From positions 1 through 63,659 of the forward strand of contig JBLNDJ010000003.1 of the NCBI GenBank assembly GCA_050261515.1: a stretch of DNA of 63,659 nucleotides, given 5' to 3'. The notes under the pieces are model-generated. The model had not been told where the DNA came from, ran no database searches, and was given only the letters and a program-made list of their open reading frames with translations. The translations under genes and the position numbers were made by a program. This document shows, piece after piece, positions 34,828-47,947 of this stretch. Every line of letters starts with the position of its first letter. The first letter of the stretch is position 1. The stretch is from JBLNDJ01 sp050261515 (GTDB taxonomy: Bacteria > Acidobacteriota > Terriglobia > Bryobacterales > Bryobacteraceae).

Positions 34828-36891
34828 ATGGCAGCGACGACGGTCAAACTCACGATAGACGGCAAGCCCGTCGAGGCGCCGAGCGGGATGCTCGTTATTG
34901 AAGCGGCGCGCCGCGCCGGAATCGAGATCCCCGCGTTCTGCTACTACGAGGGGCTCGCGCTTCAGGCCGCCTGCCGCATGTGCCTCGTCGAGGTGGAGAA
35001 GGCGCCGAAATTGATGACCGCCTGCACGCTGCCCGTGGCCGAGGGGATGGTGGTCCACACCGATACCCCCAAGGTCGCGCAGGCGCGCAAGGGCATGCTC
35101 GAGTTGTTGTTGACGAACCATCCGCTCGACTGCCCCGTGTGCGACAAGGGCGGCGAGTGCGAGTTGCAGGACATGGCGTTCCGCTACGGCGCGGGCGAGA
35201 GCCGGTTCCTCGAAACCAAGCAGCACGTTCAGGAGGAGCAGTGGTCGCCGGTGGTGTTCTTCGACCGGCCGCGCTGCATCCTCTGCTTCCGCTGCGTGCG
35301 CGTGTGCGGCGAGGGAATGGGCGTGGGCGCGCTCGGAATCGTGAACCGCGGCGCGGCCTCCGAGATCGCGCCCAATCGCGGCGATCATCTCGCGTGCGAC
35401 GAGTGCGGCATGTGCATCGATATCTGCCCCGTGGGCGCGCTGACCAGCGGCGCCTACCGCTACAAGACGCGGCCGTGGGAGATGAAGCATACCGGCACCA
35501 TCTGCACGCACTGTGCGGACGGCTGCAAGGTGACGCTCGGCGTGCGGAACAACCGGATCCAGCGCGGGAACAACCGCGACCGCTCCGGCATCAACGGCGA
35601 GTTCCTCTGCATCAAGGGCCGCTATGCGGGCGATTTCACCGCGCACCCGGAGCGGCTCGCGTCGCCGCTAATGCGCGGCGCGGGCGGCGCGCTGGAGCAG
35701 GTGTCGTGGGCGCGGGCGATCGAGACCGTCGCGGCGCGGCTCAAGGGCGCGCGGAAGATCGGCGTCATCGGCTCGAATCACACCACCAACGAAGAGAACT
35801 ACTATCTCCAGAAGCTCGCGCGCCAGGGGCTCGGGACAAACAACATCGACCATCACCGCACGGGCGACGTCGTCACGCTCATCGACGCGCTCGCCGGACG
35901 CACGGACGCGCTCGCCACGGCGGCCGGCGTTTACAACGCGAAAGCCGTGCTCATCGTGGCGAGCGACCTTTCGCAGCAGCATCCGTTCCTCGCCTGGCAG
36001 GTGCGGGCCAACGCGCGCCATCACCGCGCGAACATCTACACGGCGCGCCGGGGGCCTATCCGCGAGGACAAGTACGCGAAGAAGATCGCGGCCAGCGCGC
36101 CGGGCCAGGAAATGAAGGCGCTTGAAGAACTGCGCGCGGACCTCAGCGCGGAGCCTGAGCTGGTCATTCTGTTCGGCGATGCGATCAAGGGCGCGCTTGT
36201 GCGCGAACTGGTCGCCTTCGGCGATTCGCTTGGCATCCCTGTGAAATACGTGCCGCTGGTCGATTACTCGAACTCGCGCGGCGCGCAGGATATGGGCCTG
36301 TTGCCCGACCTCGGTCCCGGCTACCGGCGCCTGGAACAGCCGGGCCTGTCGCTTGATGAGATGCTCGCCGCCGAGGACCTCGACGCGCTGTGGGTCGTGG
36401 GCGCGAATCCACTCAAGTCGCGCAGCCTCGCCGCGCGGAACGCCTTCGTCGTCGTCAACGAGATGTTCATGACGGAGACGGCCGAGCGAGCCGATGTGAT
36501 CCTGCCCGCCGCGAGCGCATACGAAAAATCGGGCACCGTGACGAGCGTCACGGGCGAAGTGCAGCGGCTGCGTGCGGCGCTCGAAAAGCCCGGCGCCAAA
36601 TCCGATCTGCAAATCTTCGCGCTGGTGGCCTCTAGACTCGGCTTCGAAGCGCCCGGCGACGTCTTCGCCGAAATCTCGCGGAACGTGCGCGGCTACAATG
36701 TGTCCGCGGCGATGCTCGCGGGCGGAGCCGCGATCCAGACCGTTCCGCTCGACGGCGCCGTGGGAGTTGAGGTGCGGCCCGAGTCGATCGCCTCGGCGGG
36801 CGATACCATGTTCACCTCCGGAACCCTGGGCCGCTACTCGAAGATGCTGAATGCGGTGACTGAATCCCCGGGCGAGTTGTATCACGGATAG
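34828..36891 (+). CDS. nuoG: NADH-quinone oxidoreductase subunit G
   Basis: The 75-kDa subunit that carries electrons through several iron-sulfur clusters. An N-terminal ferredoxin domain holds C38, C49, C52 and C66 for the 2Fe-2S centre. A His-Cys3-type region follows (CDKGGECELQD and neighbouring residues). The paired motif CILCFRCVRVC and CDECGMCIDICP hold 4Fe-4S clusters. A molybdopterin-oxidoreductase-like domain follows, beginning CTHCADGCKVTLGV, with four cysteines that fit the extra N7 cluster of some bacteria. Total length is 687 residues. NuoH follows after 3 bases. Confidence 0.95.
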   Translation: MAATTVKLTIDGKPVEAPSGMLVIEAARRAGIEIPAFCYYEGLALQAACRMCLVEVEKAPKLMTACTLPVAEGMVVHTDTPKVAQARKGMLELLLTNHPLDCPVCDKGGECELQDMAFRYGAGESRFLETKQHVQEEQWSPVVFFDRPRCILCFRCVRVCGEGMGVGALGIVNRGAASEIAPNRGDHLACDECGMCIDICPVGALTSGAYRYKTRPWEMKHTGTICTHCADGCKVTLGVRNNRIQRGNNRDRSGINGEFLCIKGRYAGDFTAHPERLASPLMRGAGGALEQVSWARAIETVAARLKGARKIGVIGSNHTTNEENYYLQKLARQGLGTNNIDHHRTGDVVTLIDALAGRTDALATAAGVYNAKAVLIVASDLSQQHPFLAWQVRANARHHRANIYTARRGPIREDKYAKKIAASAPGQEMKALEELRADLSAEPELVILFGDAIKGALVRELVAFGDSLGIPVKYVPLVDYSNSRGAQDMGLLPDLGPGYRRLEQPGLSLDEMLAAEDLDALWVVGANPLKSRSLAARNAFVVVNEMFMTETAERADVILPAASAYEKSGTVTSVTGEVQRLRAALEKPGAKSDLQIFALVASRLGFEAPGDVFAEISRNVRGYNVSAAMLAGGAAIQTVPLDGAVGVEVRPESIASAGDTMFTSGTLGRYSKMLNAVTESPGELYHG

Positions 36892-36894
36892 CGG

Positions 36895-38091
36895 ATGACG
36901 ATCAACTTCTACGTGCTCGCTGTGATCAAGGCCGGGGTGGTGGCTGGAATCCTGCTGCTCAGCCTGCTCTACATACAGTTCGTGGAGCGCAAGGTGATCG
37001 CCCACATACAGCTCCGCCTGGGACCGCACCGCGTGGGGCCGCACGGCATTCTGCAACCCGTGGCGGACGCGCTGAAGCTGCTCACCAAAGAAGACCTGCT
37101 GCCACCCGGCGTGAACCGCTTTTACTATCTGCTTGCGCCGTTCCTGGCGATCACGCTGTCGCTGGTGTCGATCGCGGTGATTCCGTTCGGGCCGGAGATC
37201 AGCGCCGGTCCCGTCAGAACCTGGCTGCAACTGACGGATTTGAACATCGGCGTCATCTTCGTGCTCGCGATTTCATCGCTGACGGTTTACGGCATCGTGC
37301 TCGCCGGCTGGTCGTCGAACAGCAAGTACCCGTTGCTTGGCGCGCTGCGCAGTTCGGCGCAGATGATCAGCTACGAGCTGCCGCTCGGCATCGCCGTGGC
37401 CTCGGTGCTGCTGCTGTCAAACACGTTGAGCCTGCGCGGCATCGTTGAGAGCCAGGCTCATTTCTACGCCGGGTTCGTCCCGGCCTGGAACATTTTCCGC
37501 GGACCGTTCCCGCAGGTGTTCGCGTTCATCATTTTCCTGATCGCGGTGTTCGCCGAAACCAACCGCGTGCCGTTCGACCTGCCCGAAGCCGAAAGCGAGC
37601 TTGTCGCGGGTTTCCACACCGAGTACAGCGCGATGAAGTTCGCCGGGTTCTTCCTGGCCGAGTACGCCAACATGATTACGGTGAGCTGCATGGCGACGAC
37701 GCTGTTCCTGGGCGGCTGGCTGCCGCTGTGGCCCGCGGCCTACGGCTCGAACTACGCGCCGGTTGCGGTATTCGCCTTCTTCGGCGCCGTCGCGATTTAT
37801 CACGGGGTGCACCCGGCACGCCGGCGCGACCGCTACAGCCTGCAAGTCTTCGGGCTGCTGCTCATCGCCCTGGCCGGGCTGTTTCTGATTCCCGCCGTGC
37901 AGGCCGTGGCGCTCCCGCTGTTCTGGTTCCTGGCGAAGACCGGCCTGCTGCTGTTCACGTTCATCTGGGTGCGCGGCACGCTGCCGCGCTTCCGCTACGA
38001 CCAACTGATGCGGTTCACGTGGAGCTTCATGTTCCCCGTTGCGGTTGTGAACCTGCTGGTTACCGGGCTGCTGGTCGCCCTTGTCTCCTGA
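36895..38091 (+). CDS. nuoH: NADH-quinone oxidoreductase subunit H
   Basis: The membrane subunit that lines the entrance to the quinone site, with eight or nine helices. Conserved segments include ERKVIAHIQLRLGPHRVGPH, the acidic-loop sequence NRVPFDLPEAESELVAGFHT and ALLLFTFIWVRGTLPRFRYD. At 398 residues it is somewhat longer than typical (about 325-345), with the extra length in loops. It ends 3 bases before nuoJ; the usual nuoI is absent from this junction. Confidence 0.95.
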   Translation: MTINFYVLAVIKAGVVAGILLLSLLYIQFVERKVIAHIQLRLGPHRVGPHGILQPVADALKLLTKEDLLPPGVNRFYYLLAPFLAITLSLVSIAVIPFGPEISAGPVRTWLQLTDLNIGVIFVLAISSLTVYGIVLAGWSSNSKYPLLGALRSSAQMISYELPLGIAVASVLLLSNTLSLRGIVESQAHFYAGFVPAWNIFRGPFPQVFAFIIFLIAVFAETNRVPFDLPEAESELVAGFHTEYSAMKFAGFFLAEYANMITVSCMATTLFLGGWLPLWPAAYGSNYAPVAVFAFFGAVAIYHGVHPARRRDRYSLQVFGLLLIALAGLFLIPAVQAVALPLFWFLAKTGLLLFTFIWVRGTLPRFRYDQLMRFTWSFMFPVAVVNLLVTGLLVALVS

Positions 38092-38094
38092 GCT

Positions 38095-38595
38095 ATGGAT
38101 CCCGTCCTGTTTCTCATCTTCGCGGCGGTTGCGGTGACGTGCGGCGTCCTGGTAGTGGCGCAGACGCACCCGATCTCGAGCGCGATCGCGCTGATCGGCG
38201 TGATGGCGTCGCTCGCCGTCATCTACCTGCTGCTCGGCGCGCAGTTCATCGCCGCGGCGCAGGTCATCGTGTACGCGGGCGCGATCATGGTGCTGTTCGT
38301 TTTCGTGATCATGCTGCTGAACGCGGGCCGGGAGCGGAGGACGCAAGGCTCCGCGATCGCGCGCATCCTCGGCGTGCCGCTGCTGGTCGCGCTGCTCGGC
38401 ATGCTGAGCTACGCGATCTTCCGCGTGTTCCCGGCCTCGGTGCACGTGAAGTTCGGAACCTATACCGGCGGCACGGTCGAGAACCTCGGCCGCGCGCTGT
38501 TCACGAAATACCTCTGGCCGTTCGAGATCACGAGCGTGCTGGTGCTGATCGCGATCGTGGGCGCGGTGGCGCTCGCCTACAGGGAGCTCGACTGA
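38095..38595 (+). CDS. nuoJ: NADH-quinone oxidoreductase subunit J
   Basis: A 166-residue membrane subunit with five predicted helices; it contacts the first antiporter-like subunits. The signature LLLGAQFIAAAQVIVYAGAI and MVLFVFVIMLLN is typical of NuoJ. The stop codon shares one base with the nuoK start (TGATG). Confidence 0.94.
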   Translation: MDPVLFLIFAAVAVTCGVLVVAQTHPISSAIALIGVMASLAVIYLLLGAQFIAAAQVIVYAGAIMVLFVFVIMLLNAGRERRTQGSAIARILGVPLLVALLGMLSYAIFRVFPASVHVKFGTYTGGTVENLGRALFTKYLWPFEITSVLVLIAIVGAVALAYRELD

Positions 38596-38906
38596 TGCCG
38601 CAAACCGTTCCCCTTTCCTGGTACCTGATTCTCAGCGCGGTGCTGTTCACGCTCGGCGTCTCCGGCTTCCTGTTCCGGCGGAACATCATCACGATGTTCA
38701 TGTCGATCGAGCTGATGCTGAACGCGGTGAACCTGAGCTTCGTGGCGTTCTCGTATCACCTGAAGCGGATCGATGGGCAGATTTTCACGTTTTTCGTGAT
38801 GGTCGTGGCGGCGGCGGAGGCGGCGGTCGGACTGGCGATCATCCTGACGGTGTTCAAGAACCGGGCGACGCTCGACGTGGACCGCGTCGCCTCCATGAAG
38901 GACTAG
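38595..38906 (+). CDS. nuoK: NADH-quinone oxidoreductase subunit K
   Basis: A 103-residue membrane subunit with three helices, homologous to MrpC. Helix 2 carries MSIELMLNAVNLSFVAF with the conserved membrane glutamate. Helix 3 includes FFVMVVAAAEAAVGLAIIL. The start at 38595 is fixed by the overlap with nuoJ; the same frame is open much further upstream only as chance. It is followed by nuoL after 1 base. Confidence 0.95.
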   Translation: MPQTVPLSWYLILSAVLFTLGVSGFLFRRNIITMFMSIELMLNAVNLSFVAFSYHLKRIDGQIFTFFVMVVAAAEAAVGLAIILTVFKNRATLDVDRVASMKD

Positions 38907-38907
38907 G

Positions 38908-42297
<3,390 letters not shown>

Positions 42298-42308
<11 letters not shown>

Positions 42309-43758
42309 CTTCGTCCCAACAGGCATCGAATACCTCCGCGTGCTGCCCGAGATCCTCCTCGCCGCGATCGCCACGCTCATCATGGCGCTCGAACCGGTGA
42401 CGCCCGCGCGCCACAAACGCCGCCTCGGCTATCTCGCCTTCGGGGGCCTCGCCGGCGGGCTCGCCGCCGCGGCCTGGGGCGTGTTCGCGCAGGGGACGGC
42501 CTTCAGCGGCATGGTGATCATCGACGGCTTCGCGGTGTTCTTCCGCGTGCTCGTCATCGCGGCGGCGCTGCTCGTAGTCCTGATGTCAGCCGGATATCTC
42601 CGGCGCGAAGGCGCCGAAGCCGGCGAGTACTACGCGCTCGTGCTGTTTTCGGTCGTGGGCCAGTGCATCATGGCCGCGGCCGGCGAGCTGATCGTGGTTT
42701 TTATCGGCCTGGAAATTTCGTCGATCGCCAGCTACGTGCTTGCGGGCTACCTGCGGCGCGAGAAACTCGGCAACGAAGCCGCGGCGAAGTATTTTTTGCT
42801 CGGCAGCTTCGCGACCGGATTTCTGCTCTACGGCATCGCGTTCATCTACGGGACCACAGGCACCACCAGCATCGCCGGAATCCACGATGCCCTCGCGGCC
42901 GGTTCGCCCGGCGGACTGCTCATTGGCGCCGCGGCCGCGCTGATGTTCGTCGGCTTCGCCTTCAAAGTCTCGGCCGCGCCGTTCCAGGTCTGGGCGCCGG
43001 ACGTATACCAGGGCGCGCCCTCGCCTGTCACCGCGTTCCTCGCTACCGGCCCCAAAGCCGCTGCGTTCGCGATCTTCCTGCGCGTCTACATGACCGCCTT
43101 CGGCTCGCTCGCCCCGCGCTGGGAGCCGATCGTCTGGGCCTCGGCGCTGCTGACGATGATCGCCGGCAACTTCGCCGCGCTTGCCCAGCACAACTTCAAG
43201 CGTCTGCTGGCGTACAGCTCGATCGCGCACGCCGGATACATGATGGTCGCCATCTCGGCGCACTCGGATGCCGGTACGGCCGCCGTTATGTTCTACCTGG
43301 CCGCCTACGTGTGCATGAACATCGGGGCCTTCGCGGTCGTATCGTACTTCTCGCGCCGCGGCGAGCGATACGTGAACGTGGAAGACTTCGCCGGCCTCGG
43401 CTGGCGCCAGCCGGTCACCGCCGCGATGTTCTCGATCCTGCTGCTCTCGTTCATCGGCGTGCCGCTGACGGCGGGCTTCTTCGCGAAGTTCTACGTCTTC
43501 AAAGCGGCGCTTGACGCCGACCTCGTTTGGCTCACCGTCCTCGGCCTGCTCAATAGCGCCGTGGCGGCGTTCTACTACCTGCGCCTGCTGGTCGTGATGT
43601 ACATGCACGAGCCCGGTGAATCGGTGCGCGACCTGCCTCCGCTCGCCGAGGGCACGAAAGCCACAATCTGGATTTGCGCCGTCCTCACGCTGCTGCTCGG
43701 GATATTTCCGTCGGTGGTTCTGCGCCTCGCGGACCAGTTCGGGCAATTGGGAAATTGA
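42298..43758 (+). CDS. nuoN: NADH-quinone oxidoreductase subunit N
   Basis: A 486-residue antiporter-like subunit and last gene of the operon. Motifs VFIGLEISSIASYVLAGYL, APDVYQGAPSPVTAFLATGP and LLAYSSIAHAGYMMVAIS define it. It ends 11 bases before the convergent HAD hydrolase gene, with no room for a strong intrinsic terminator. Termination may be Rho-dependent. Confidence 0.96.
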
Positions 43759-43769
43759 ACGCAGATCAA

Positions 43770-44462
43770 TCAGAACCGGTCGAGTAAGTCCGAGAACCGC
43801 TCGAGCACCAACAGTCGCCCGGTGCCGTTCCGGATTTCCTCGTGTTCGAGCATCCACGTCCGCGCGTGCGGGATGAACACCGCACCGAGGCCTATCTCGA
43901 GCGCCGGATTGATGTCCGACCGCGGCGAGTTGCCGATCATCCACGAACTCTCGAGCGCGAGCCCCGACTCACGCACCAGGGCGCGATAGGAATCCGGGTT
44001 CTTCTCCTTCACGATCGCCGTGCGGCTGAAGTACGAGCCCAGCCCCGAACGGCCGATCTTGAGCGTCTGCTCCTCCGGATGGCCCTTGGTGAACAGGATC
44101 AGTTCGTGCCTCCCGGCCAGCTCCGCCAGCGTCTCTCGGACGCCCGGGATCAGCTCCACCGGCTGCTCCAGAATCCGCTCGGCCAACCGCATCACGCAAT
44201 CGAGGTCCGGCTGCCGGACGGCGCGCTCCGCCAGGCGTTCGTAGCACTGCTGCAAATTCCGCCCGAAGTTCAGCGCGCCGTAGCCGTGTATCTCGCGGTT
44301 GACAGTCTCGATCTCATCGAGCACGCGGCGCACCTCGGGCGCGCTCAGCGTCGAATGCGCGAGGAACTCGACGAACTCGTCGAAGGCGCGCTCGAAGTAA
44401 ATGTTGTTCTCCCAGAGTGTATCGTCGGCGTCGAAAATCAGGCTCTGGGCATTCGCTCGCAT
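43770..44462 (-). CDS. HAD-superfamily hydrolase
   Basis: A 230-residue phosphohydrolase of the HAD class. The catalytic nucleophile motif is IFDADDTLWENN at residues 9-20, with the two aspartates needed. An alpha-helical cap (FDEFVEFL...) lies between motifs I and II. The Ser/Thr motif II (ELILFTKGHPEE), Lys motif III (VKEKNPDSYR) and the final acidic motif (IGNSPRSDINPAL) are visible. Likely substrates are small phosphate esters, as in YjjG-type nucleotidases or phosphoglycolate phosphatases; the substrate cannot be chosen. A -10-like CATAAT lies 6 bases before the ATG on its strand, so the message may be almost leaderless. Divergent from aroK. Confidence 0.85.
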   Translation of the reverse strand: MRANAQSLIFDADDTLWENNIYFERAFDEFVEFLAHSTLSAPEVRRVLDEIETVNREIHGYGALNFGRNLQQCYERLAERAVRQPDLDCVMRLAERILEQPVELIPGVRETLAELAGRHELILFTKGHPEEQTLKIGRSGLGSYFSRTAIVKEKNPDSYRALVRESGLALESSWMIGNSPRSDINPALEIGLGAVFIPHARTWMLEHEEIRNGTGRLLVLERFSDLLDRF

Positions 44463-44485
44463 GCTACCATTATGGCTGCACCCGG

Positions 44486-45013
44486 ATGATTCTAAAGCTT
44501 GTGCGCACTCCCGGCATCTACCTCACCGGTTTCATGGGAAGCGGAAAATCCACCGTCGGACGGCTTCTTGCCGACCGCCTCGGCTGGGAATTCGTGGACC
44601 TCGATGAGGAGATCGAAGCCGCCGAGCGCGCGAGCATCTCCGAAATTTTCGAGACGCGCGGCGAAGAGTATTTCCGCCGCGTCGAGACCGAAGCGATCCG
44701 CACCCGCGTCTACAAGGTGCGCGCGGGCTGCCCGTCCGTCGTGGCGCTCGGCGGCGGCGCCTTCGTGAGCGATGTGAATTTCGATCTGCTCGAAGACCAC
44801 GGCATCACCGTGTGGCTCGACTGCCCGCTCGATGTCGCGCGCCGGCGCGTCGCGGAATTCGACAACCGCCCTCTCGCCCGCGACCCGGTAAAATTCGCCG
44901 AGCTCTACGAGAAGCGGAGGCCGAGCTACGCGCGCGCCGATTACCGCGTCGAGGTGTGCTGCGACGACGTATCTCTCACCGTGGCCGCCATCGAAGCGCT
45001 GCCCATTTTTTGA
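44486..45013 (+). CDS. aroK: Shikimate kinase
   Basis: Phosphorylates shikimate to shikimate 3-phosphate in aromatic amino acid synthesis. Walker A is GFMGSGKSTVGRLL at about 15-28. The shikimate-binding aspartates are in VDLDEEIE, and the conserved glycine loop is ALGGGAFVS. The LID segment is DNRPLARDPVKF. A start at 44486 gives 175 residues, the normal size. The next gene begins 4 bases after its stop, so they are probably co-transcribed. Confidence 0.92.
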   Translation: MILKLVRTPGIYLTGFMGSGKSTVGRLLADRLGWEFVDLDEEIEAAERASISEIFETRGEEYFRRVETEAIRTRVYKVRAGCPSVVALGGGAFVSDVNFDLLEDHGITVWLDCPLDVARRRVAEFDNRPLARDPVKFAELYEKRRPSYARADYRVEVCCDDVSLTVAAIEALPIF

Positions 45014-45017
45014 ATCG

Positions 45018-46313
45018 ATGCAATCGACGACAGCGGGACTCCGGCGCGCGGCACGCGCCATCTTCAAAGCGGCGCTTGCAGCCGCCGATCCGTTCGACGC
45101 CGTGCTTGGTCACGCCAAGATACGCGGCGAGTTCGAGCACATCTGGGTGATCGGGGCGGGGAAGGCGAGCGCGCGCATGGCGGCGGCGCTCGAGCGCCTG
45201 CTCGGGAAACGGATCGCAGGCGGCCTCGTCAACGTGAAGTACGGCCACCTCGCGCGCCTGCGCCGCATCGAGCTGAACGAGTGCGGCCACCCGCTGCCGG
45301 ACGAAGCCGGAGTGCGCGGCGCGCGCCGCATCCTCGACATCGCCGCGCGCGCGGGCGAGCGCGACCTGGTCATCTGCGTCATCTCGGGAGGCGCCTCGGC
45401 GCTGCTGCCGCTGCCCGCCCCGCCCATCACGCTCGCCGAAAAGCAGGCCACGACGAAACTGCTGCTCGACTCGGGCGCGAGCATTCACGAGATCAACGCC
45501 GTCCGCAAGCACATCTCCGCGGTAAAGGGCGGACAACTCGCGCGCGCGGCTTACCCGGCGCGCGTGCTCTCGCTGCTGCTCTCGGATGTGATCGGCGATG
45601 ACATCGACGTGATCGGTTCCGGCCCCACGGCCCCGGACGCCTCCACCTTCGCGGACGCCCGGGCGGTGCTCGAGAAGTACGGAATCGCCAAAGCGGTCCC
45701 GGCAGCCGTGCGCGAGAGGATCGAAGCCGGAACGCCCGAGACGCCGAAAAAAGGCGACCGCGCCTTCGAAAGAACCGAGAACCGCATCATCGGAAGTAAC
45801 CGCCTGGCCGTCGATGCGGCGGCAAGCAAAGCTCGCGAGTGCGGGTTCCGGCCGCTCGTGCTTTCGACGCTCATCGAAGGAGAAACGCGAGACGTCGCGC
45901 GCATGCATGCCGCCATCGCCAAAGAGGTTCTGAGTTCCGGCCGGCCCGTGAAGCCTCCGGCCTGCATCATCTCGGGAGGAGAGACCACGGTCACGATTCG
46001 AGGCGGCGGACTCGGCGGCCGCAACCAGGAATTCGTTCTGGCCGCCGCGATCGACCTCGCAGGCCAGGAAGGAGTGGCCGTGCTGAGCGGAGGAACCGAC
46101 GGAACCGACGGCCCCACCGATGCCGCCGGAGCCATCGCCGACGGCCGCACGCTGGCCCGGGCCGAAGCATTGGGCCTGGACGCCCGCAGCGCGCTCGCGG
46201 CAAACGACTCGTATCACTTCTTCGAGCCGCTGGGAGAGCTGCTCAAGACCGGCCCCACAGGAACAAACGTCATGGACGTGAGGCTGTTGCTGGTGGGGCC
46301 GAGTTCCCGGTAA
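45018..46313 (+). CDS. Glycerate 2-kinase (MOFRL/DUF4147 family)
   Basis: A 431-residue enzyme of the GckA type, which phosphorylates D-glycerate to 2-phosphoglycerate. The N-terminal DUF4147 domain includes VIGAGKASARMAAALE and VISGGASALLPLP. The C-terminal MOFRL domain includes SGGETTVTIRGGGLGGRNQE and SGGTDGTDGPTDAAGA. It feeds glyoxylate- or serine-derived glycerate into central metabolism. The gene sits 4 bases after aroK. Its end faces the DUF4097 gene, with a REP-like hairpin between. Confidence 0.9.
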   Translation: MQSTTAGLRRAARAIFKAALAAADPFDAVLGHAKIRGEFEHIWVIGAGKASARMAAALERLLGKRIAGGLVNVKYGHLARLRRIELNECGHPLPDEAGVRGARRILDIAARAGERDLVICVISGGASALLPLPAPPITLAEKQATTKLLLDSGASIHEINAVRKHISAVKGGQLARAAYPARVLSLLLSDVIGDDIDVIGSGPTAPDASTFADARAVLEKYGIAKAVPAAVRERIEAGTPETPKKGDRAFERTENRIIGSNRLAVDAAASKARECGFRPLVLSTLIEGETRDVARMHAAIAKEVLSSGRPVKPPACIISGGETTVTIRGGGLGGRNQEFVLAAAIDLAGQEGVAVLSGGTDGTDGPTDAAGAIADGRTLARAEALGLDARSALAANDSYHFFEPLGELLKTGPTGTNVMDVRLLLVGPSSR

Positions 46314-46314
46314 G

Positions 46315-46337
46315 CAGCCGGCCCCCGGCCGGCCAGG
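46315..46337. repeat. GC-rich REP-like repeat, copy C
   Basis: CAGCCGGCC followed by CCC and GGCCGGCC forms a tight 7-bp stem (GCCGGCC/GGCCGGC). It carries the same CAGCCGGCC core as copies A and B. It fills the gap between two convergent genes and may act as a two-way terminator, though without a T tract. Confidence 0.5.
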
Positions 46338-47747
46338 CTACTGCCTCTCCGTCTCCGCCACCAGCGGCCTGCCCGAATCCTTTCGCACCGTCACCGAGCC
46401 CCGGTCCGTCTGCACCACAATCGACGGGCCGCCGCCCACCGACCCCACGATCGACCCGCCGTGTCTCTCGTCCTCGCCGCCCTCGCCCACGGTCTTGAGC
46501 ACCGGCCCGAAGTCGTTCGTCACCCCGCCGCGATTGGTCAGCGCTTTCAGATCGAACTTGGCGTTCGCCGGCAGCTCGATGTCGACCTGCCCGTTCCGCG
46601 TACGCGCGTCGATCTTCGGAAGCGGCGTCTCGATCGGCCGCAGCGTGATGTCGCCGTGGTCGAGATTCAACTCGAGCGCCTGCGTGAACTTTTCGATCGT
46701 TACGTCGCGCGACCGGCTGCTCACCAGCCGCACCGGCCCCACCAGATTCGTCCCCGTGAACTCGCCGAGATCCATGTGAATCTGCCCGGGCACGCTCTCG
46801 GCGCGCAGCTCCGTGTTCGGCGCCTGCACGCGCAGCGGCTTTGCCAGGTTGCGAAGCTGCATATCGCCCGAATACGACCCGGTCAGCGTGACCTCGCCCG
46901 CTACCGTGTCCACTTCGACGTCGCGCCCGCGCCCGCTCTGCACTTCGAGGCTGCTCTTCAGCGACGCCGCGCGGATCAGGTCGCTCTTGCGCACATCGAT
47001 CCGCACCTTCCCGCCGATATTCTGCACCCGCACCGTGGCGTTGTCGCTCGAAACGTCCACCGCGCCCGACAGGTCGCTGATCTCGATATCGCCGGTGCGC
47101 CCGCGCACCTCGACCGCCATCGCGCGCGGCACCGTCAATTCGAGTTCGGTCGTGACGCGCTGGTCACCCGTGACGCGGTCCTGATTGGTCCGCACGATCA
47201 CCTGGTCGCCCTGCGTGGTGATCTCGACCGGCGACTGGCGGTTCGCCTCGTCGGCTTCCTTCTCCTCGAGCGAGCGTATGTTCTTGCGCCCGCCCACCGT
47301 GATCTCGCTCACATCGGCGCCCGTGATGCGCGCCCCGCCCTTCAGGTTCTCCACCAGGATGCGCGCCGCCTTGTCCGCGGGCTGCTTGTTCTCAGGCACC
47401 GTGTAGTCGTAGGAGTGTCCGAAAATTTCCACGCGGTTGGCCGAGATCATGCCGAAATTCGACCAGGGCCGGTAGTGGTTCGCCATGTAGAGCCCCGACC
47501 CGATCAGGCACAAGAACACGACCAGCGTCCACTCGCCGCCCGAAATTCCGGCGGCCGGCAGCGCGCGGCCCCGCAGCGCCCACACCAGGATCTCGATGAG
47601 CCGCAGCGCGCCCCACGCCACCAGAATGAACGGCCAGAAGCGTGCGGCGATGTCGAGCAGAGGCAGGTCCGGACGCAGCGTGCTGATCAGGAACCACACG
47701 CCGATCAGGATCAACAGCAGCGGTCCGACCACCGAGCCCCGTTTCAT
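46338..47747 (-). CDS. Membrane-anchored DUF4097-type beta-helix protein
   Basis: A 469-residue protein. Two or three N-terminal membrane helices lie at about residues 6-24, 30-48 and 60-80. A 'toast-rack' beta-solenoid of short repeats follows, such as IEISDLSGAVDVSSDNATVR and VEVDTVAGEVTLTGSYSGDM. In LiaG/DUF4097 proteins this fold faces the cell envelope and appears beside Lia or Psp stress systems. GGAGGC lies before the ATG, and the start overlaps the preceding gene by ATGA. It is the last gene of the sigma/anti-sigma operon, so it is likely an effector or sensor arm of that module. Confidence 0.8.
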   Translation of the reverse strand: MKRGSVVGPLLLILIGVWFLISTLRPDLPLLDIAARFWPFILVAWGALRLIEILVWALRGRALPAAGISGGEWTLVVFLCLIGSGLYMANHYRPWSNFGMISANRVEIFGHSYDYTVPENKQPADKAARILVENLKGGARITGADVSEITVGGRKNIRSLEEKEADEANRQSPVEITTQGDQVIVRTNQDRVTGDQRVTTELELTVPRAMAVEVRGRTGDIEISDLSGAVDVSSDNATVRVQNIGGKVRIDVRKSDLIRAASLKSSLEVQSGRGRDVEVDTVAGEVTLTGSYSGDMQLRNLAKPLRVQAPNTELRAESVPGQIHMDLGEFTGTNLVGPVRLVSSRSRDVTIEKFTQALELNLDHGDITLRPIETPLPKIDARTRNGQVDIELPANAKFDLKALTNRGGVTNDFGPVLKTVGEGGEDERHGGSIVGSVGGGPSIVVQTDRGSVTVRKDSGRPLVAETERQ

Positions 47748-47947
47748 AGCGTGCCTCCCATGGGCGCGCTGTCGTCTCGCGGCACCAGCACCCGTTCGAG
47801 CAGCTTCAGCGCGCCGTACGCAATCAGCAGCACGGGCCACGTTTTGTAGAACGGAAACGGCCCGAAGTAATCGCCGACGAACAGCAATCCGAGCACGATC
47901 AGCAGAACCGGGCCGCGCGCCGCGCGCGTCACCTCAACGCTGCTCAT
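47744..47947 (-). CDS. Small LiaI/LiaF-like membrane protein
   Basis: A 67-residue protein with two hydrophobic segments (GPVLLIVLGLLFVGDYFGPF and TWPVLLIAYGALKLLERVL). The pattern 'lGl.f.l.n......WP.lLI..G...l' is typical of the LiaI/LiaF transmembrane region (DUF5668). It may interact with the neighbouring DUF4097 protein in the membrane. It overlaps both neighbours, by 14 bases upstream and 4 bases downstream. Confidence 0.75.
   Translation of the reverse strand: MSSVEVTRAARGPVLLIVLGLLFVGDYFGPFPFYKTWPVLLIAYGALKLLERVLVPRDDSAPMGGTL

Noticed and set aside
33451..35646. A 731-codon frame antisense to nuoF and nuoG
   Set aside because: Same GC-bias effect; it crosses a gene boundary that makes sense only on the plus strand.
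37728..38594. A long N-terminal extension of nuoK and a similar one of nuoF (from 33316)
   Set aside because: The extensions are out-of-frame reads of nuoH/nuoJ and nuoE; the short starts match the family lengths and overlap the previous stop codons.
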